Source: a virus
Direction: 5' to 3' (one strand)
IMG/VR virus record: IMGVR_UViG_3300035698_006541
Coordinates: 1-45,537 of that record
DNA length: 45,537 nt
Of this stretch, positions 17,129-25,210 are shown one piece after another. The notes under the pieces were generated by a model. The model searched no databases, was not told where the DNA came from, and worked only from the letters and a program-made list of their open reading frames with translations. The translations under genes were made by a program, and so were the position numbers. Each line of letters opens with the position of its first letter. Position 1 is the first letter of the stretch.

Positions 17129-17182
17129 CTTGGTCTATTCTTTTTGCTGTTCGATTATAATAAAAAATACGAGGCTTGTTTG

Positions 17183-18685
17183 TTAGTCCTCTTTAACTTC
17201 TTCCATGAAAGACCCAGTAGCTGAGGCCTGGCTTTTTCCTCTAAAGAAATCAGCAGTGGCACTTAGGTCATTGGTAGGCTTATCTCCCTTACCTCCTTTG
17301 TCCTCATCCTCATCCGTGTTCTCAACGGTAGACCGTCTTGAAATATCAGTTGAATGGCAAGCTCCACATTCTAGTGGGAACTTACTCTCAAGCTCAGCAG
17401 TGTAAGCTACTTTAAGAACTTTCAATGCGGCAAGGTCAGAAACCTCTAAAGCAGCAGTCAAAGCCTCTGGTGGCTTGCTGTCGTGGATTTTATTAAGGAT
17501 AGAGGCAACCTCACCTTTCAATTCCGTTTTTGATACTGCACCTGCAGCTTTCAATTCAGTAACGGTAGTGTTAGCTGTCTCAAGCTCACCTGTCAACCGA
17601 GTTACCTCAGTACCGGAAGTTTCCAATTCACCTGTCAATCGAGTTACCTCGGCTGTGGTGTCCTTTCCTTTTAGCTCAGCAATGCCGGCTGTTAATGCTG
17701 CTTCCATCTCTGGCTCAGTCATTCCTTCTTTTACTGTCAGGGCCATAACGGCCATCAATGCTGTAAGATGCTTCTTCATTTCAGGTGTGTCTTTAGTATT
17801 AGATTTTTTAGGTGTCGTTTGATTGGACACCGTTTCAGTTCGATAATCGTAGGCAAAATTATGGATAGTATGACCCTCACCTATTAGGGTTGAGTTCATA
17901 ACTCTATCCGCATACTCAGCGTTTCCAATCTCACCATTATCTCCTACCTTCTGAGCAAAAGGGTCAGCCCCATGATGGACTGTGGAAATCTCATGGAAGT
18001 TTTTAACCTTGGTAACAATCCTTCTAATCTGAGTACCGTCCTCATGCATCTCACCAAGCTTACCCCAAAAATCATTAGGGTTATCAGTGAAGGCATGTGA
18101 AGGCTCCCATTCAAAGGAAACTGTTACAGATACAGAGTGAATTGATGGTGGTGTCATCATCATTGCTCGGGCAACGTGAGGATTGGATTTACCGTCAATC
18201 TTTAGCTTTGCATTAATACCAGCTGGTACATTCACACCAGAGTTGGTGGTATAAGCTTCTTGCCAAGCAACCTCAACAATAACCCCAAGTTCATTACCCA
18301 CTACCATCTCATGATTGGCATAGACCGTCTGGCCTACCAATAGATGCATGGAGTCTTTTAAAACTGCAGCCTCAGCTCCGAAGTCAATTGGGTTGTATTC
18401 TTTATGGACTGTTACCATACTTAAAGCCCGGTAGATTGGATAGATAAAGCTATCCTCATCAAGGTCAGGGTTTAAATCCTTAGCGGTAACATCGGGGTGG
18501 TAGCTTGAGAAGTTAGGAGCTGCATTATCAAAGAACCCCATTTGGGTAATGTCCTTTCTTTCTGAAGCCATCTTATCAGCAACATTACCCATAGTTAACT
18601 TTGATGGACAGTGTCCAATGATAAGGCTATGGGGCATACCCAACCTTATCGTAGCTAAATGTTTGTCGCTTGTCTGAAATTCCAT
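17183..18685 (-). CDS. Prohead protease-scaffold fusion
   Basis: A 500-residue protein. Residues 1-230 have the pattern of an S78-like prohead protease, with a candidate His in VYANHEM (about 125) and a candidate Ser in SIHSVSVTV (about 184-186). Residues about 300-430 form a coiled coil with a repeated TRLTGELET element, as expected for an internal scaffold. A C-x-x-C (CGACHS) near 437 and a disordered acidic tail follow. It would template head assembly, then cleave scaffold and capsid. It lies between portal and capsid genes. The catalytic residues are proposed by eye. Confidence 0.68.
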   Translation of the reverse strand: MEFQTSDKHLATIRLGMPHSLIIGHCPSKLTMGNVADKMASERKDITQMGFFDNAAPNFSSYHPDVTAKDLNPDLDEDSFIYPIYRALSMVTVHKEYNPIDFGAEAAVLKDSMHLLVGQTVYANHEMVVGNELGVIVEVAWQEAYTTNSGVNVPAGINAKLKIDGKSNPHVARAMMMTPPSIHSVSVTVSFEWEPSHAFTDNPNDFWGKLGEMHEDGTQIRRIVTKVKNFHEISTVHHGADPFAQKVGDNGEIGNAEYADRVMNSTLIGEGHTIHNFAYDYRTETVSNQTTPKKSNTKDTPEMKKHLTALMAVMALTVKEGMTEPEMEAALTAGIAELKGKDTTAEVTRLTGELETSGTEVTRLTGELETANTTVTELKAAGAVSKTELKGEVASILNKIHDSKPPEALTAALEVSDLAALKVLKVAYTAELESKFPLECGACHSTDISRRSTVENTDEDEDKGGKGDKPTNDLSATADFFRGKSQASATGSFMEEVKED

Positions 18686-18708
18686 AAGTTATAATTGCTT
18701 AGTGTCGT

Positions 18709-20223
18709 TTACTTCTGGTCCTTCTTACGGGTCTTATTATCTCCGTCAGGGTCTTTAACCCCATCCTTACGAACCTTCTTCTTTTTACGGTCACCCTCAT
18801 CTTCTTTCTCCTTCTCCTTCTTTTTAGCCTCACCTGCAAGGTCAACCTGTTCTCTAGGCTCGGGTTGGTCAGGCTTCTCATATCCTAAGATGTCTGCAGC
18901 TTTATCCTGTCCGATAATACCCATGTTATAAAGGGAGTTAACGTTTCGGATAAGAACCTCTCGGCCTTGCTGCATCTTCATCTCATCCATCAAGGTAGAA
19001 CGTTTGAACTCAACCTTAAGATATTTAAAATCAAAGCCTGCAAGGGTAAGCTCCATACGGTAAATCCTCTCTAATGCTGCTTGTACCATATTCTGAATGG
19101 CAACAAACTCAGAAAGCATCTTCATAAAGATAATACCTACGTGTTCTAAGCCTGAGCTGTAATCTCGTCCCATCAGTGCACCGTCCATATTGAGGGCTGA
19201 TAAAATTTGAAGTTCGTTCTCCTTAAATATCTCGGCAACTCCACTCGCATTCGTAGTAGGGTTCTCGAAGTTAAACTCAGTCTCATCCTTGAAACCGACA
19301 TTAACTCCATCTCGCATACCCCCTTGAACTCTATTGACTGCTTCTGATAGATATTGCTCTAATCGAGCTTTGTATTTTTCATCACTCTCACCCTTTGCAA
19401 TATCTTGTTCAGGCTTAGCAACCATTACTTGAAGGAAGCCTACTAACCCAATCTGTTTTACAATGAACTTGATATTGTCCATCATATAGTTTTGGGTCTC
19501 CAGTGCACTGAGTGCGGATAGATAAGGGGGTACCCCATAAGGAATATCTGTGTCTCCCAGTATACCATAGTAGATAAAGGTACTTGGGTTCAACTTAACA
19601 TGTTGCTTATCGAGTAGCCTCTTATTACGGGGTATAAAGGAGTTGTCCTTTGGGATTTTTTGGTAGGGGTGGTATCTTCCTGACTTATACTTAAATCTGA
19701 TGTTCTCAGGATTTACCGATACAATGTTGTCAATGCCGGTTAGTTTGGTATTAACAATCATCTCTTGTGATAGAGCCCCAGCAATTGCAGCTTGTGCAAA
19801 CATCTTGCTTACCACCCCATCCATACCCGCAACTCCCGAACCCCAATTCTCACTAACCGTCTCTAGGTGCTTTCGCATCTTATCAACTTGGTCAGGTTTT
19901 AAACTCGGGTCAAATTCTATGCGGTGTCCTGTGTTTCCTAAGTATACAAGGTTCTTAAATGCCTGACTTACATCAGGATTAAGCATAGTGAGTTTCCGTA
20001 TTACCGGTATTACATTAAAAATGAATTGGGGTAGTACAATGTCAGTGGTTGACTTATTCCCTAATATGCTTTCAGTGGCTGGGTGAGATGGTTGGGATTG
20101 ACGTCCCCGTCCGATTGGGCTTGAAATTGAGGGGCTAACATGCTTCCTACTTTTTCCACGGTAGTCGTCTATTCCAGCTTTTGCCCCGTCATATAAGCTT
20201 CTTAAAAATCCTTTTTCTTCCAT
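18709..20223 (-). CDS. Portal protein
   Basis: A 504-residue protein of usual portal length, next to the large terminase with a one-base overlap. The pattern VIRKLTMLNPDVSQAFKNLV near the N-terminus, AQAAIAGALSQEMIVN and NPENIRFKYKSGRYHPYQK in the stem/wing region, and the long C-terminal helices (KMLSEFVAIQNMVQAALERI) fit portal proteins. The last 60 residues are highly charged (Lys/Glu/Asp-rich) and probably disordered. The portal forms the dodecameric DNA entry ring and binds the terminase. Confidence 0.88.
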   Translation of the reverse strand: MEEKGFLRSLYDGAKAGIDDYRGKSRKHVSPSISSPIGRGRQSQPSHPATESILGNKSTTDIVLPQFIFNVIPVIRKLTMLNPDVSQAFKNLVYLGNTGHRIEFDPSLKPDQVDKMRKHLETVSENWGSGVAGMDGVVSKMFAQAAIAGALSQEMIVNTKLTGIDNIVSVNPENIRFKYKSGRYHPYQKIPKDNSFIPRNKRLLDKQHVKLNPSTFIYYGILGDTDIPYGVPPYLSALSALETQNYMMDNIKFIVKQIGLVGFLQVMVAKPEQDIAKGESDEKYKARLEQYLSEAVNRVQGGMRDGVNVGFKDETEFNFENPTTNASGVAEIFKENELQILSALNMDGALMGRDYSSGLEHVGIIFMKMLSEFVAIQNMVQAALERIYRMELTLAGFDFKYLKVEFKRSTLMDEMKMQQGREVLIRNVNSLYNMGIIGQDKAADILGYEKPDQPEPREQVDLAGEAKKKEKEKEDEGDRKKKKVRKDGVKDPDGDNKTRKKDQK

Positions 20224-21746
20224 TATCTTGGTAGTACGGTGACTGTTGAACGTGGGTTCTTACGAACGTAATTTGTAATGGACTTACCCATTATAGCATC
20301 GTCAGAGTAGACTTGTTCCTCCATGTCCCCTTCGCTGCTACCCCCCTTCCCTTTACCCATAGCCACTGGCCTGTTTGCACCATCATAAATGAATGTGTAT
20401 GCTTCACGGATAAACTCGGGGTCTTTAATGATAAGCCCACCTTGTCTTATGTCCTCTTCTAACCCATCAATAATAACAGGTCTGTTTTTCTTAGTTGTAT
20501 ACCATCCAGGTACATCTGTTTCAATCTTCTTGCTAGACTGTCCTTTTTTCTTAATAAAGGTTTTAGTAAAGTATAGGTTAGGATAACCATTATCCATAAG
20601 CTTATCAGTAACGGCTGCTCCAATATCATTCGCTTCTGGCGCAAGTAAAGCTCGTCCGTATTCCATCCCTAAATCTCCTAGAGTGGTCGCTAATGCTGAT
20701 GTGGGTATCTTTCCTTTGAATGATGCATACTCCTCACCGAACTGGTCCATAATGGAATAACCTGAACTGTCATTAGCCCGCCCTGTTGAAACGTCACTCC
20801 CAATACTAAACTTTTTAAGGGGGTCATATTCCTTGTAAATACGAATGTATTGCTGACCTCTTGTATGAATTGACCGAACTGGTTTGTAATCTGGTAGCAT
20901 ATCCTCCATTGCCTTAATATCCTCAAGGTCGAATACTGTAAGACCTGAGGCTAAGAAGTCACCATCAATCTCCTGTGCAGTTCTCCGTGGTCCAAGTTCA
21001 GCGGACATCATATCATACCATGCTTGGTCACGCTCAGGATGCATTTGCCATCTCAATCTGATAGCATTGAATTGAGAGTTACCGGATAGAGCATCTACCC
21101 AGGTCTTATGATACCAGTTTCCAACTCCATAAGGGGTTGAATTTACGATTGCTCTACCCCCAGTGGATAGTGTAGGGAAGGCAGAAGCCCAAATTGTCCC
21201 CATCCATCTAACGATTGCCGCCTCATCAATTACTAATAGAGATACAGCCTCTGAACGTCCAGCCTCTTCCGTTGTAGGGACTGAGGTAATCATCGAACCA
21301 TTTGCAAATTCAAGCTCAGTGGAGGTTCCTAAATCATCACCTCTACCATTAATAATTGGTTGTTTGAGATAATCGGGTAAGTGTGTGTATATACCTTTAA
21401 TTCTTCTAAGAACCCTCTTGGCAACCATATCCTTGATGGAGATGATTTGGATGTTTTTATAGGGTTGATACATTGCAAACCATAAGCAATACATCGCAAT
21501 CAACTCTGTTAACCCAGCCTGTCTGAACTTTAGAACTATATTAAACCTATGATGCATAAAGGCATGTAAACAACCTTTCTGATAACCGTATAGATTAAAG
21601 GGAACTCTACCTCTAAGTGGGTGGACTACTTTAGCAAACTGGGAAAAGAAGAAGGGGTCTACGCTGGCCTTCTTTAAGATGTCAAACTCTTTAAGTGAGA
21701 GCTTTCTATCAAATACCTTTTTTGTTTTGCTCTCCTTAATTATCAT
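20223..21746 (-). CDS. terL: Terminase large subunit
   Basis: A 507-residue DNA packaging motor. ATPase domain: adenine/Q region near residue 55 (GYQKG), atypical Walker A FRQAGLTE at 74-81 (the R-Q-x-G-x-T form common in TerL), Walker B LLVIDEAA at 170-177 with catalytic Glu, and coupling motif NSTPYG at 202-207. The RNase H-like nuclease domain has acidic residues in IGSDVSTG (Asp 318), LAPEAND (Glu 371) and SDDAIMG (482-483). All required residues are present. No clear small terminase is adjacent. Confidence 0.95.
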   Translation of the reverse strand: MIIKESKTKKVFDRKLSLKEFDILKKASVDPFFFSQFAKVVHPLRGRVPFNLYGYQKGCLHAFMHHRFNIVLKFRQAGLTELIAMYCLWFAMYQPYKNIQIISIKDMVAKRVLRRIKGIYTHLPDYLKQPIINGRGDDLGTSTELEFANGSMITSVPTTEEAGRSEAVSLLVIDEAAIVRWMGTIWASAFPTLSTGGRAIVNSTPYGVGNWYHKTWVDALSGNSQFNAIRLRWQMHPERDQAWYDMMSAELGPRRTAQEIDGDFLASGLTVFDLEDIKAMEDMLPDYKPVRSIHTRGQQYIRIYKEYDPLKKFSIGSDVSTGRANDSSGYSIMDQFGEEYASFKGKIPTSALATTLGDLGMEYGRALLAPEANDIGAAVTDKLMDNGYPNLYFTKTFIKKKGQSSKKIETDVPGWYTTKKNRPVIIDGLEEDIRQGGLIIKDPEFIREAYTFIYDGANRPVAMGKGKGGSSEGDMEEQVYSDDAIMGKSITNYVRKNPRSTVTVLPR

Positions 21747-22483
21747 TAAAACGGCTTATATCCTAATCCAATCCGACCCTCTAATATAGGGCTTCTTTCG
21801 AGGCTAACTGCAACGTGTGTAGCAATTGTAATCCTTCTCCAGTTTAGATAATAGTCCGCCCCTAAGTATGCCGCTTGTAGGGGTATGTCATATCCTGAGT
21901 GGACGAATACATCGTGTTCCAATGAGGATAGAAACTTATATTGCTTCTTGGGTGGAGGTACTCTATATGTTGTGAGAGTTCCATCTGACCACTCATAGCT
22001 GTACTTGATATAATTAGTCATCCATAAGTGGGAAGATACCGTGCCATCTGTATTTAGGAAGTCTAGCTTCAAGGTATCATTCGTGAACTTACCTGATAAT
22101 ATCTTGGGGTTAGTTCTAAATCTTGTGAGAAACCTCGTGTCGATTTCTTGCAGTCTATTCCCTAGGCTATCCGATAAAAGTATTAAGCTATCCTTATCTA
22201 AGGCTAACTTCAGGTTTAAGGGGTTTACCGAGTTATTTGTAAAGATTTGAATCTCCTTCTCGGGTACAACGGTATTGTATTTTGGCTTAAACTCCGTAAA
22301 CTTCTCATAACTAACTTGTAAGCTATCCATAAAGGTTCTAAAACCTGGAGTCTCCCAATACTCTACTTTATTAACTTCCGCCTTTAGAGCTTTTGTATCA
22401 GTTATATACTTCCCTATACCTACCCCAAATAAAGATAGGATTATACCTACTAACACCCATGCTCCTACTTCTCTTAGCTCCAT
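21746..22483 (-). CDS. Membrane-anchored protein upstream of terminase
   Basis: A 245-residue protein with an N-terminal membrane anchor (AWVLVGIILSLFGVGIGKYI, residues 8-27). A mostly hydrophilic region follows, then beta strands at the C-terminus ending in Phe (SPILEGRIGLGYKPF), reminiscent of the end of an outer-membrane beta protein. A spanin-like role, linking inner and outer membrane in lysis, is possible because the endolysin is just upstream, but no family is recognised. A candidate promoter and palindrome precede it by about 17 bases. The stop overlaps the terminase start by one base. Confidence 0.7.
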   Translation of the reverse strand: MELREVGAWVLVGIILSLFGVGIGKYITDTKALKAEVNKVEYWETPGFRTFMDSLQVSYEKFTEFKPKYNTVVPEKEIQIFTNNSVNPLNLKLALDKDSLILLSDSLGNRLQEIDTRFLTRFRTNPKILSGKFTNDTLKLDFLNTDGTVSSHLWMTNYIKYSYEWSDGTLTTYRVPPPKKQYKFLSSLEHDVFVHSGYDIPLQAAYLGADYYLNWRRITIATHVAVSLERSPILEGRIGLGYKPF

Positions 22484-22499
22484 CTTCTTGTCTTTAAAC

Positions 22500-22536
22500 C
22501 AAATATAATCTATTCCCCTTTAAGGGGGATATAGAT
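22500..22536 (-). promoter_or_regulatory. Candidate late promoter with overlapping palindrome
   Basis: On the minus strand TATATTTG (22507-22500) is an exact match to the Bacteroidota -7 box TAnnTTTG, 17 bases before the ATG at 22483. Immediately upstream an imperfect palindrome (ATCTAT, CCCCTT, AAGGGG, ATAGAT at 22508-22536) occupies the spacer where RNA polymerase would bind. It may be an operator or a terminator for the amidase upstream. No clear -33 TTG is visible. Confidence 0.5.
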
Positions 22537-22544
22537 AAATATAT

Positions 22545-23300
22545 TTAGTCAGGTTTTTGGGTTATATATTTTAAAGTCCTTCCTAAAGCTTGCTCTAGGT
22601 CTTTTTGAGGGAACAAATCAACCTTGTCTTTTCTTACGTTACAATGGCTCCATAACCCCCCTTTAGCCTCATCTGTAATAGAGGGGTCAAACTTTTGGAG
22701 GTTGGGTAACTTCTCTGGCAATTCAAGGGTAGGGAAGTCTCTTTTAAGCTTAGCAATCAGCCTACAAACACTATCTATCTGTTCATTGGTATATCTGTGC
22801 CATTCTTTAAAACCTCTATGCTCTACCCTCACAATATCATCCTCTGGTATCTTTCTCCCAGCTACCTTGCTAGGCCATAATGGGTAGAAAACGCCATCTC
22901 TTAATTGCCCAGCCGATACAATCTCAATATTGATGGTTTCTTTTTCAAGCCGGTTATCATCTCCTTTAACCCCCAAGTGATATGCCCACATCTTAGGGTC
23001 AAAGCACTCATAGATAGTACCATCTCTATCAATCACATAGGGAGTACCAACTCTATCGGGGGTCTGGTCCCACCAAGAGATAGCCCCCTCAGCACTTGTA
23101 CCTGCTGTATGGTGGAGAAATATACCCCTCTTAGGATGTATTGAAGATAGGTACTGACCATTACTTAAGTACTTCTTAACAATAACGGGCTCTTTTAGAT
23201 AGAAGTTTCTTTCCGCAGTTTCTACCATATCAATGGTTTTCTTGACTTCTACTTTAGATAACCCCTTCTTTTTGCTCTTCTTATCGCTCTTTCTAGCCAT
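22545..23300 (-). CDS. N-acetylmuramoyl-L-alanine amidase (endolysin)
   Basis: A 251-residue protein of the amidase_2/PGRP type, which hydrolyses the amide bond between N-acetylmuramic acid and L-Ala of peptidoglycan. Zinc ligands: His in GIFLHHTAG (63/64) and His in LWSHCNVRKDKVD (about 219), with Asp or Cys nearby as the third. The core contains WAYHLG and INIEI. The N-terminus is unusually Lys-rich (RKSDKKSKKK). The chosen start overlaps the methyltransferase gene by 52 bases; starting at the Met near residue 25 would remove the overlap. There is no signal peptide, so release would depend on a holin. Confidence 0.88.
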   Translation of the reverse strand: MARKSDKKSKKKGLSKVEVKKTIDMVETAERNFYLKEPVIVKKYLSNGQYLSSIHPKRGIFLHHTAGTSAEGAISWWDQTPDRVGTPYVIDRDGTIYECFDPKMWAYHLGVKGDDNRLEKETINIEIVSAGQLRDGVFYPLWPSKVAGRKIPEDDIVRVEHRGFKEWHRYTNEQIDSVCRLIAKLKRDFPTLELPEKLPNLQKFDPSITDEAKGGLWSHCNVRKDKVDLFPQKDLEQALGRTLKYITQKPD

Positions 23301-24250
23301 TTTGATATTTCATAAGGTGGGCACTTTGTAACAGAGGTTCGTCCCTTGTTAATCCAATACCCTTGTTTATCTTCGTCAATGTGAATTTTAAATGAGTCAG
23401 GCAGTCCCTGTATGATAGCCCTCTCACGGGGGCTCATCATCAATCCATCGGGGTTAAATTCTCTGTTTCCCTTCCTGACTGTGTTAGGAGGTTTACCTGG
23501 CATATTCCTATAAACGCCTGGTGCGGTTGTAAACTTACGGTCAAACACTTTCCATCGGCTATCACCCCGCTCTTTCCAGGTTCTTTGGATATCAAGAACT
23601 CCCATCTTCTTACCTGCATATATGGTAATTACAGTATCGTCTGGTTCTCTTACATGACCAATCTTAGCATCATCCCAAAGCGGTAAGTCTTTGAATAACT
23701 GCTTGGTAGTTTTAATTGGGTAAGTTCCCTTGGGTAATGTGAAAAAGCAACCATGTACCTCCCGGGTGTTCAGGTCTTTTCTAACTCCCACTATAATCAA
23801 TCGAACCCTATTTAATTGTGAGTTGCCCCATAAGGTGACTGACCCCTTGAATATCTTGAGCTCATACTCTGGGAACAACTCATCAAAATTACCCAGTGTC
23901 TTTTCTAATGCTGGGAGGTTCTCCATGACAAAGAGGGATGGACGATAGGTATTGACTGAGGTTATATAGGTATCTAAAGAAGCGTTTTCCTTTGGATTTC
24001 CCAGTGATTTCTTACGGGAGTAGGATAAAATACTACTATGTCCACAATCTGGATGCCCAATAATTGCATCTAGTCCCTTAAACCCAAGTCCAGCTGTTTG
24101 CTTATATAGAGGTATAGCTCCAAAGTTAGCTTCCCATTGTTCTTGATGGGCGGTATGGAATACGGAACGGGGTTCTATATTCGCAACGAGGTGTTTTTTC
24201 ATTGCTAATACCATAACTCCGTTCCCCGCACAAACTCCCAATATCTCCAT
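23249..24250 (-). CDS. DNA (cytosine-5) methyltransferase
   Basis: A 333-residue protein with the ordered motifs of C5 methyltransferases: motif I LGVCAGNGVM (4-13, AdoMet binding), motif IV with the nucleophilic Cys in GHPDCGHSS (Cys 69; usual form is PPCQ), motif VI MENLP (109-113, ENV form), motif VIII SQLNRVRLIIVG (144-155; usual QxRxR), motif IX ERAIIQGLPDSF and motif X KCPPYEISKWLE. It adds a methyl group to C5 of cytosine, probably to protect phage DNA from host restriction. No partner endonuclease is seen. The motif IV form departs from the norm, but Cys is kept. Confidence 0.85.
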   Translation of the reverse strand: MEILGVCAGNGVMVLAMKKHLVANIEPRSVFHTAHQEQWEANFGAIPLYKQTAGLGFKGLDAIIGHPDCGHSSILSYSRKKSLGNPKENASLDTYITSVNTYRPSLFVMENLPALEKTLGNFDELFPEYELKIFKGSVTLWGNSQLNRVRLIIVGVRKDLNTREVHGCFFTLPKGTYPIKTTKQLFKDLPLWDDAKIGHVREPDDTVITIYAGKKMGVLDIQRTWKERGDSRWKVFDRKFTTAPGVYRNMPGKPPNTVRKGNREFNPDGLMMSPRERAIIQGLPDSFKIHIDEDKQGYWINKGRTSVTKCPPYEISKWLERAIRRAKRRGYLK

Positions 24251-24269
24251 AGTAAAAGATTTCTTGGTA

Positions 24270-24300
24270 TTGCATATACAGGTTCAAGGGTTTACTATTG
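24270..24300 (+). promoter_or_regulatory. Candidate promoter for the 24.3 kb plus-strand genes
   Basis: TTG at 24270-24272, a 20-base spacer, then TACTATTG at 24293-24300 (7 of 8 bases of TAnnTTTG). This matches the Bacteroidota -33/-7 spacing of 19-21 and lies about 20 bases before the ATG at 24320. Confidence 0.5.
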
Positions 24301-24319
24301 ATAGGAAAGAGATTAAAAG

Positions 24320-24721
24320 ATGGATTTACCATACAAATTAACCCCTGAAATTAAGAAGGATATAGCAGAGTTAGCTGCAGCCCTTCCACCTATGCTTGAT
24401 AAATCAAAACCGCAAACTATGAGGCGGTATTTTGGAAGTCAGCTTATTAGAAACGGGATTACAACTTGTGAACTTACCACCAAGAATAAACATGGCGGTG
24501 AAACCACTAAAACAGTTAAGATTAAACCCCGTAAGAAGTATGTGGGGCCCCCCGAATATCCCCACATCATTCACAAAGACGAATTGGAGTTTGCCTATGT
24601 AAGATGGGGCTGGGATGCTTGTGATGCTTATAAGAAGAAAGTACAAGAGGCATATAATACAGCAGCCCAGAATTTAGTAGCAACCGGAAAAGCAGAAGAT
24701 GATGAGCCAGATAACAAGTAG
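24320..24721 (+). CDS. Protein of unknown function
   Basis: A 133-residue soluble protein. It starts with a helix (TPEIKKDIAELAAALPPML), has a Lys/Thr-rich middle (TTKTVKIKPRKK) and a Tyr/Lys-rich helical C-terminus with an acidic tail. It is the first gene of a three-gene plus-strand run and is preceded by a candidate promoter. No family recognised. Its orientation opposite to the late genes suggests an early or accessory role. Confidence 0.7.
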   Translation: MDLPYKLTPEIKKDIAELAAALPPMLDKSKPQTMRRYFGSQLIRNGITTCELTTKNKHGGETTKTVKIKPRKKYVGPPEYPHIIHKDELEFAYVRWGWDACDAYKKKVQEAYNTAAQNLVATGKAEDDEPDNK

Positions 24722-24905
24722 AATAGATGCTACCCATCAATCGGTAGACTTTGTAAGAACTCTAATCAAGCGTCACCTAAGGGATAACCCCGAAGAACCA
24801 TTGGAAATTATCTGTACCGACAAGTGGATGATTTTTTGGGAGAATGAGAGAGCACACATGCCAGAGGAAGCAAAGCAATGGGTGAAGGTAGTATTAGAAA
24901 ACTAA
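24699..24905 (+). CDS. Protein of unknown function
   Basis: A 68-residue helical protein overlapping the end of the previous gene by 23 bases, in a different frame, and overlapping the next gene by 28 bases. Features: TDKWMIFWENE and MPEEAKQWVKV helices, no Cys pairs. The mutual overlaps suggest translational coupling in one message. No family recognised. Confidence 0.6.
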   Translation: MMSQITSRIDATHQSVDFVRTLIKRHLRDNPEEPLEIICTDKWMIFWENERAHMPEEAKQWVKVVLEN

Positions 24906-25210
24906 AGCTAGCTGAGAAGAGCTGTAGAGATAAGGGTATTGATTACAATCACCTTATTAATTTACGCTTTCTAGCTGAAATTCCCTATATAGACAACCAT
25001 GTAGCATCACATTGCCCTAACTTTGTTGTTGCATCTCTAGCTGTTGGAAGAATACCCTTCTTTTGCGCAGGTAATCAGGTAATGAATGTTCTTAGATATA
25101 GGCTTGATATAATTAGCAGAGATGCTAATACCATGGATACGGTCAGGAAAGAGCTTAACCGTTTTTACCAGGCTTTAAGTATGCAGCCCGTCTCGGAACA
25201 CTTGGAATAA
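24878..25210 (+). CDS. Protein of unknown function, convergent with a glycosyltransferase gene
   Basis: A 110-residue protein with helical segments (LKLAEKSCRDKGID, QVMNVLRYRLDII, TVRKELNRFYQAL) and a hydrophobic centre (FVVASLAVGRIPFF). Its last 56 bases overlap, on the opposite strand, the C-terminal codons of the glycosyltransferase gene that ends at 25155. No family recognised. Confidence 0.6.
   Translation: MGEGSIRKLKLAEKSCRDKGIDYNHLINLRFLAEIPYIDNHVASHCPNFVVASLAVGRIPFFCAGNQVMNVLRYRLDIISRDANTMDTVRKELNRFYQALSMQPVSEHLE

Noticed and set aside
18695-18931. Plus-strand Ser/Phe-rich frame opposite the portal C-terminus
   Set aside because: Antisense shadow of the Lys/Glu-rich portal tail.
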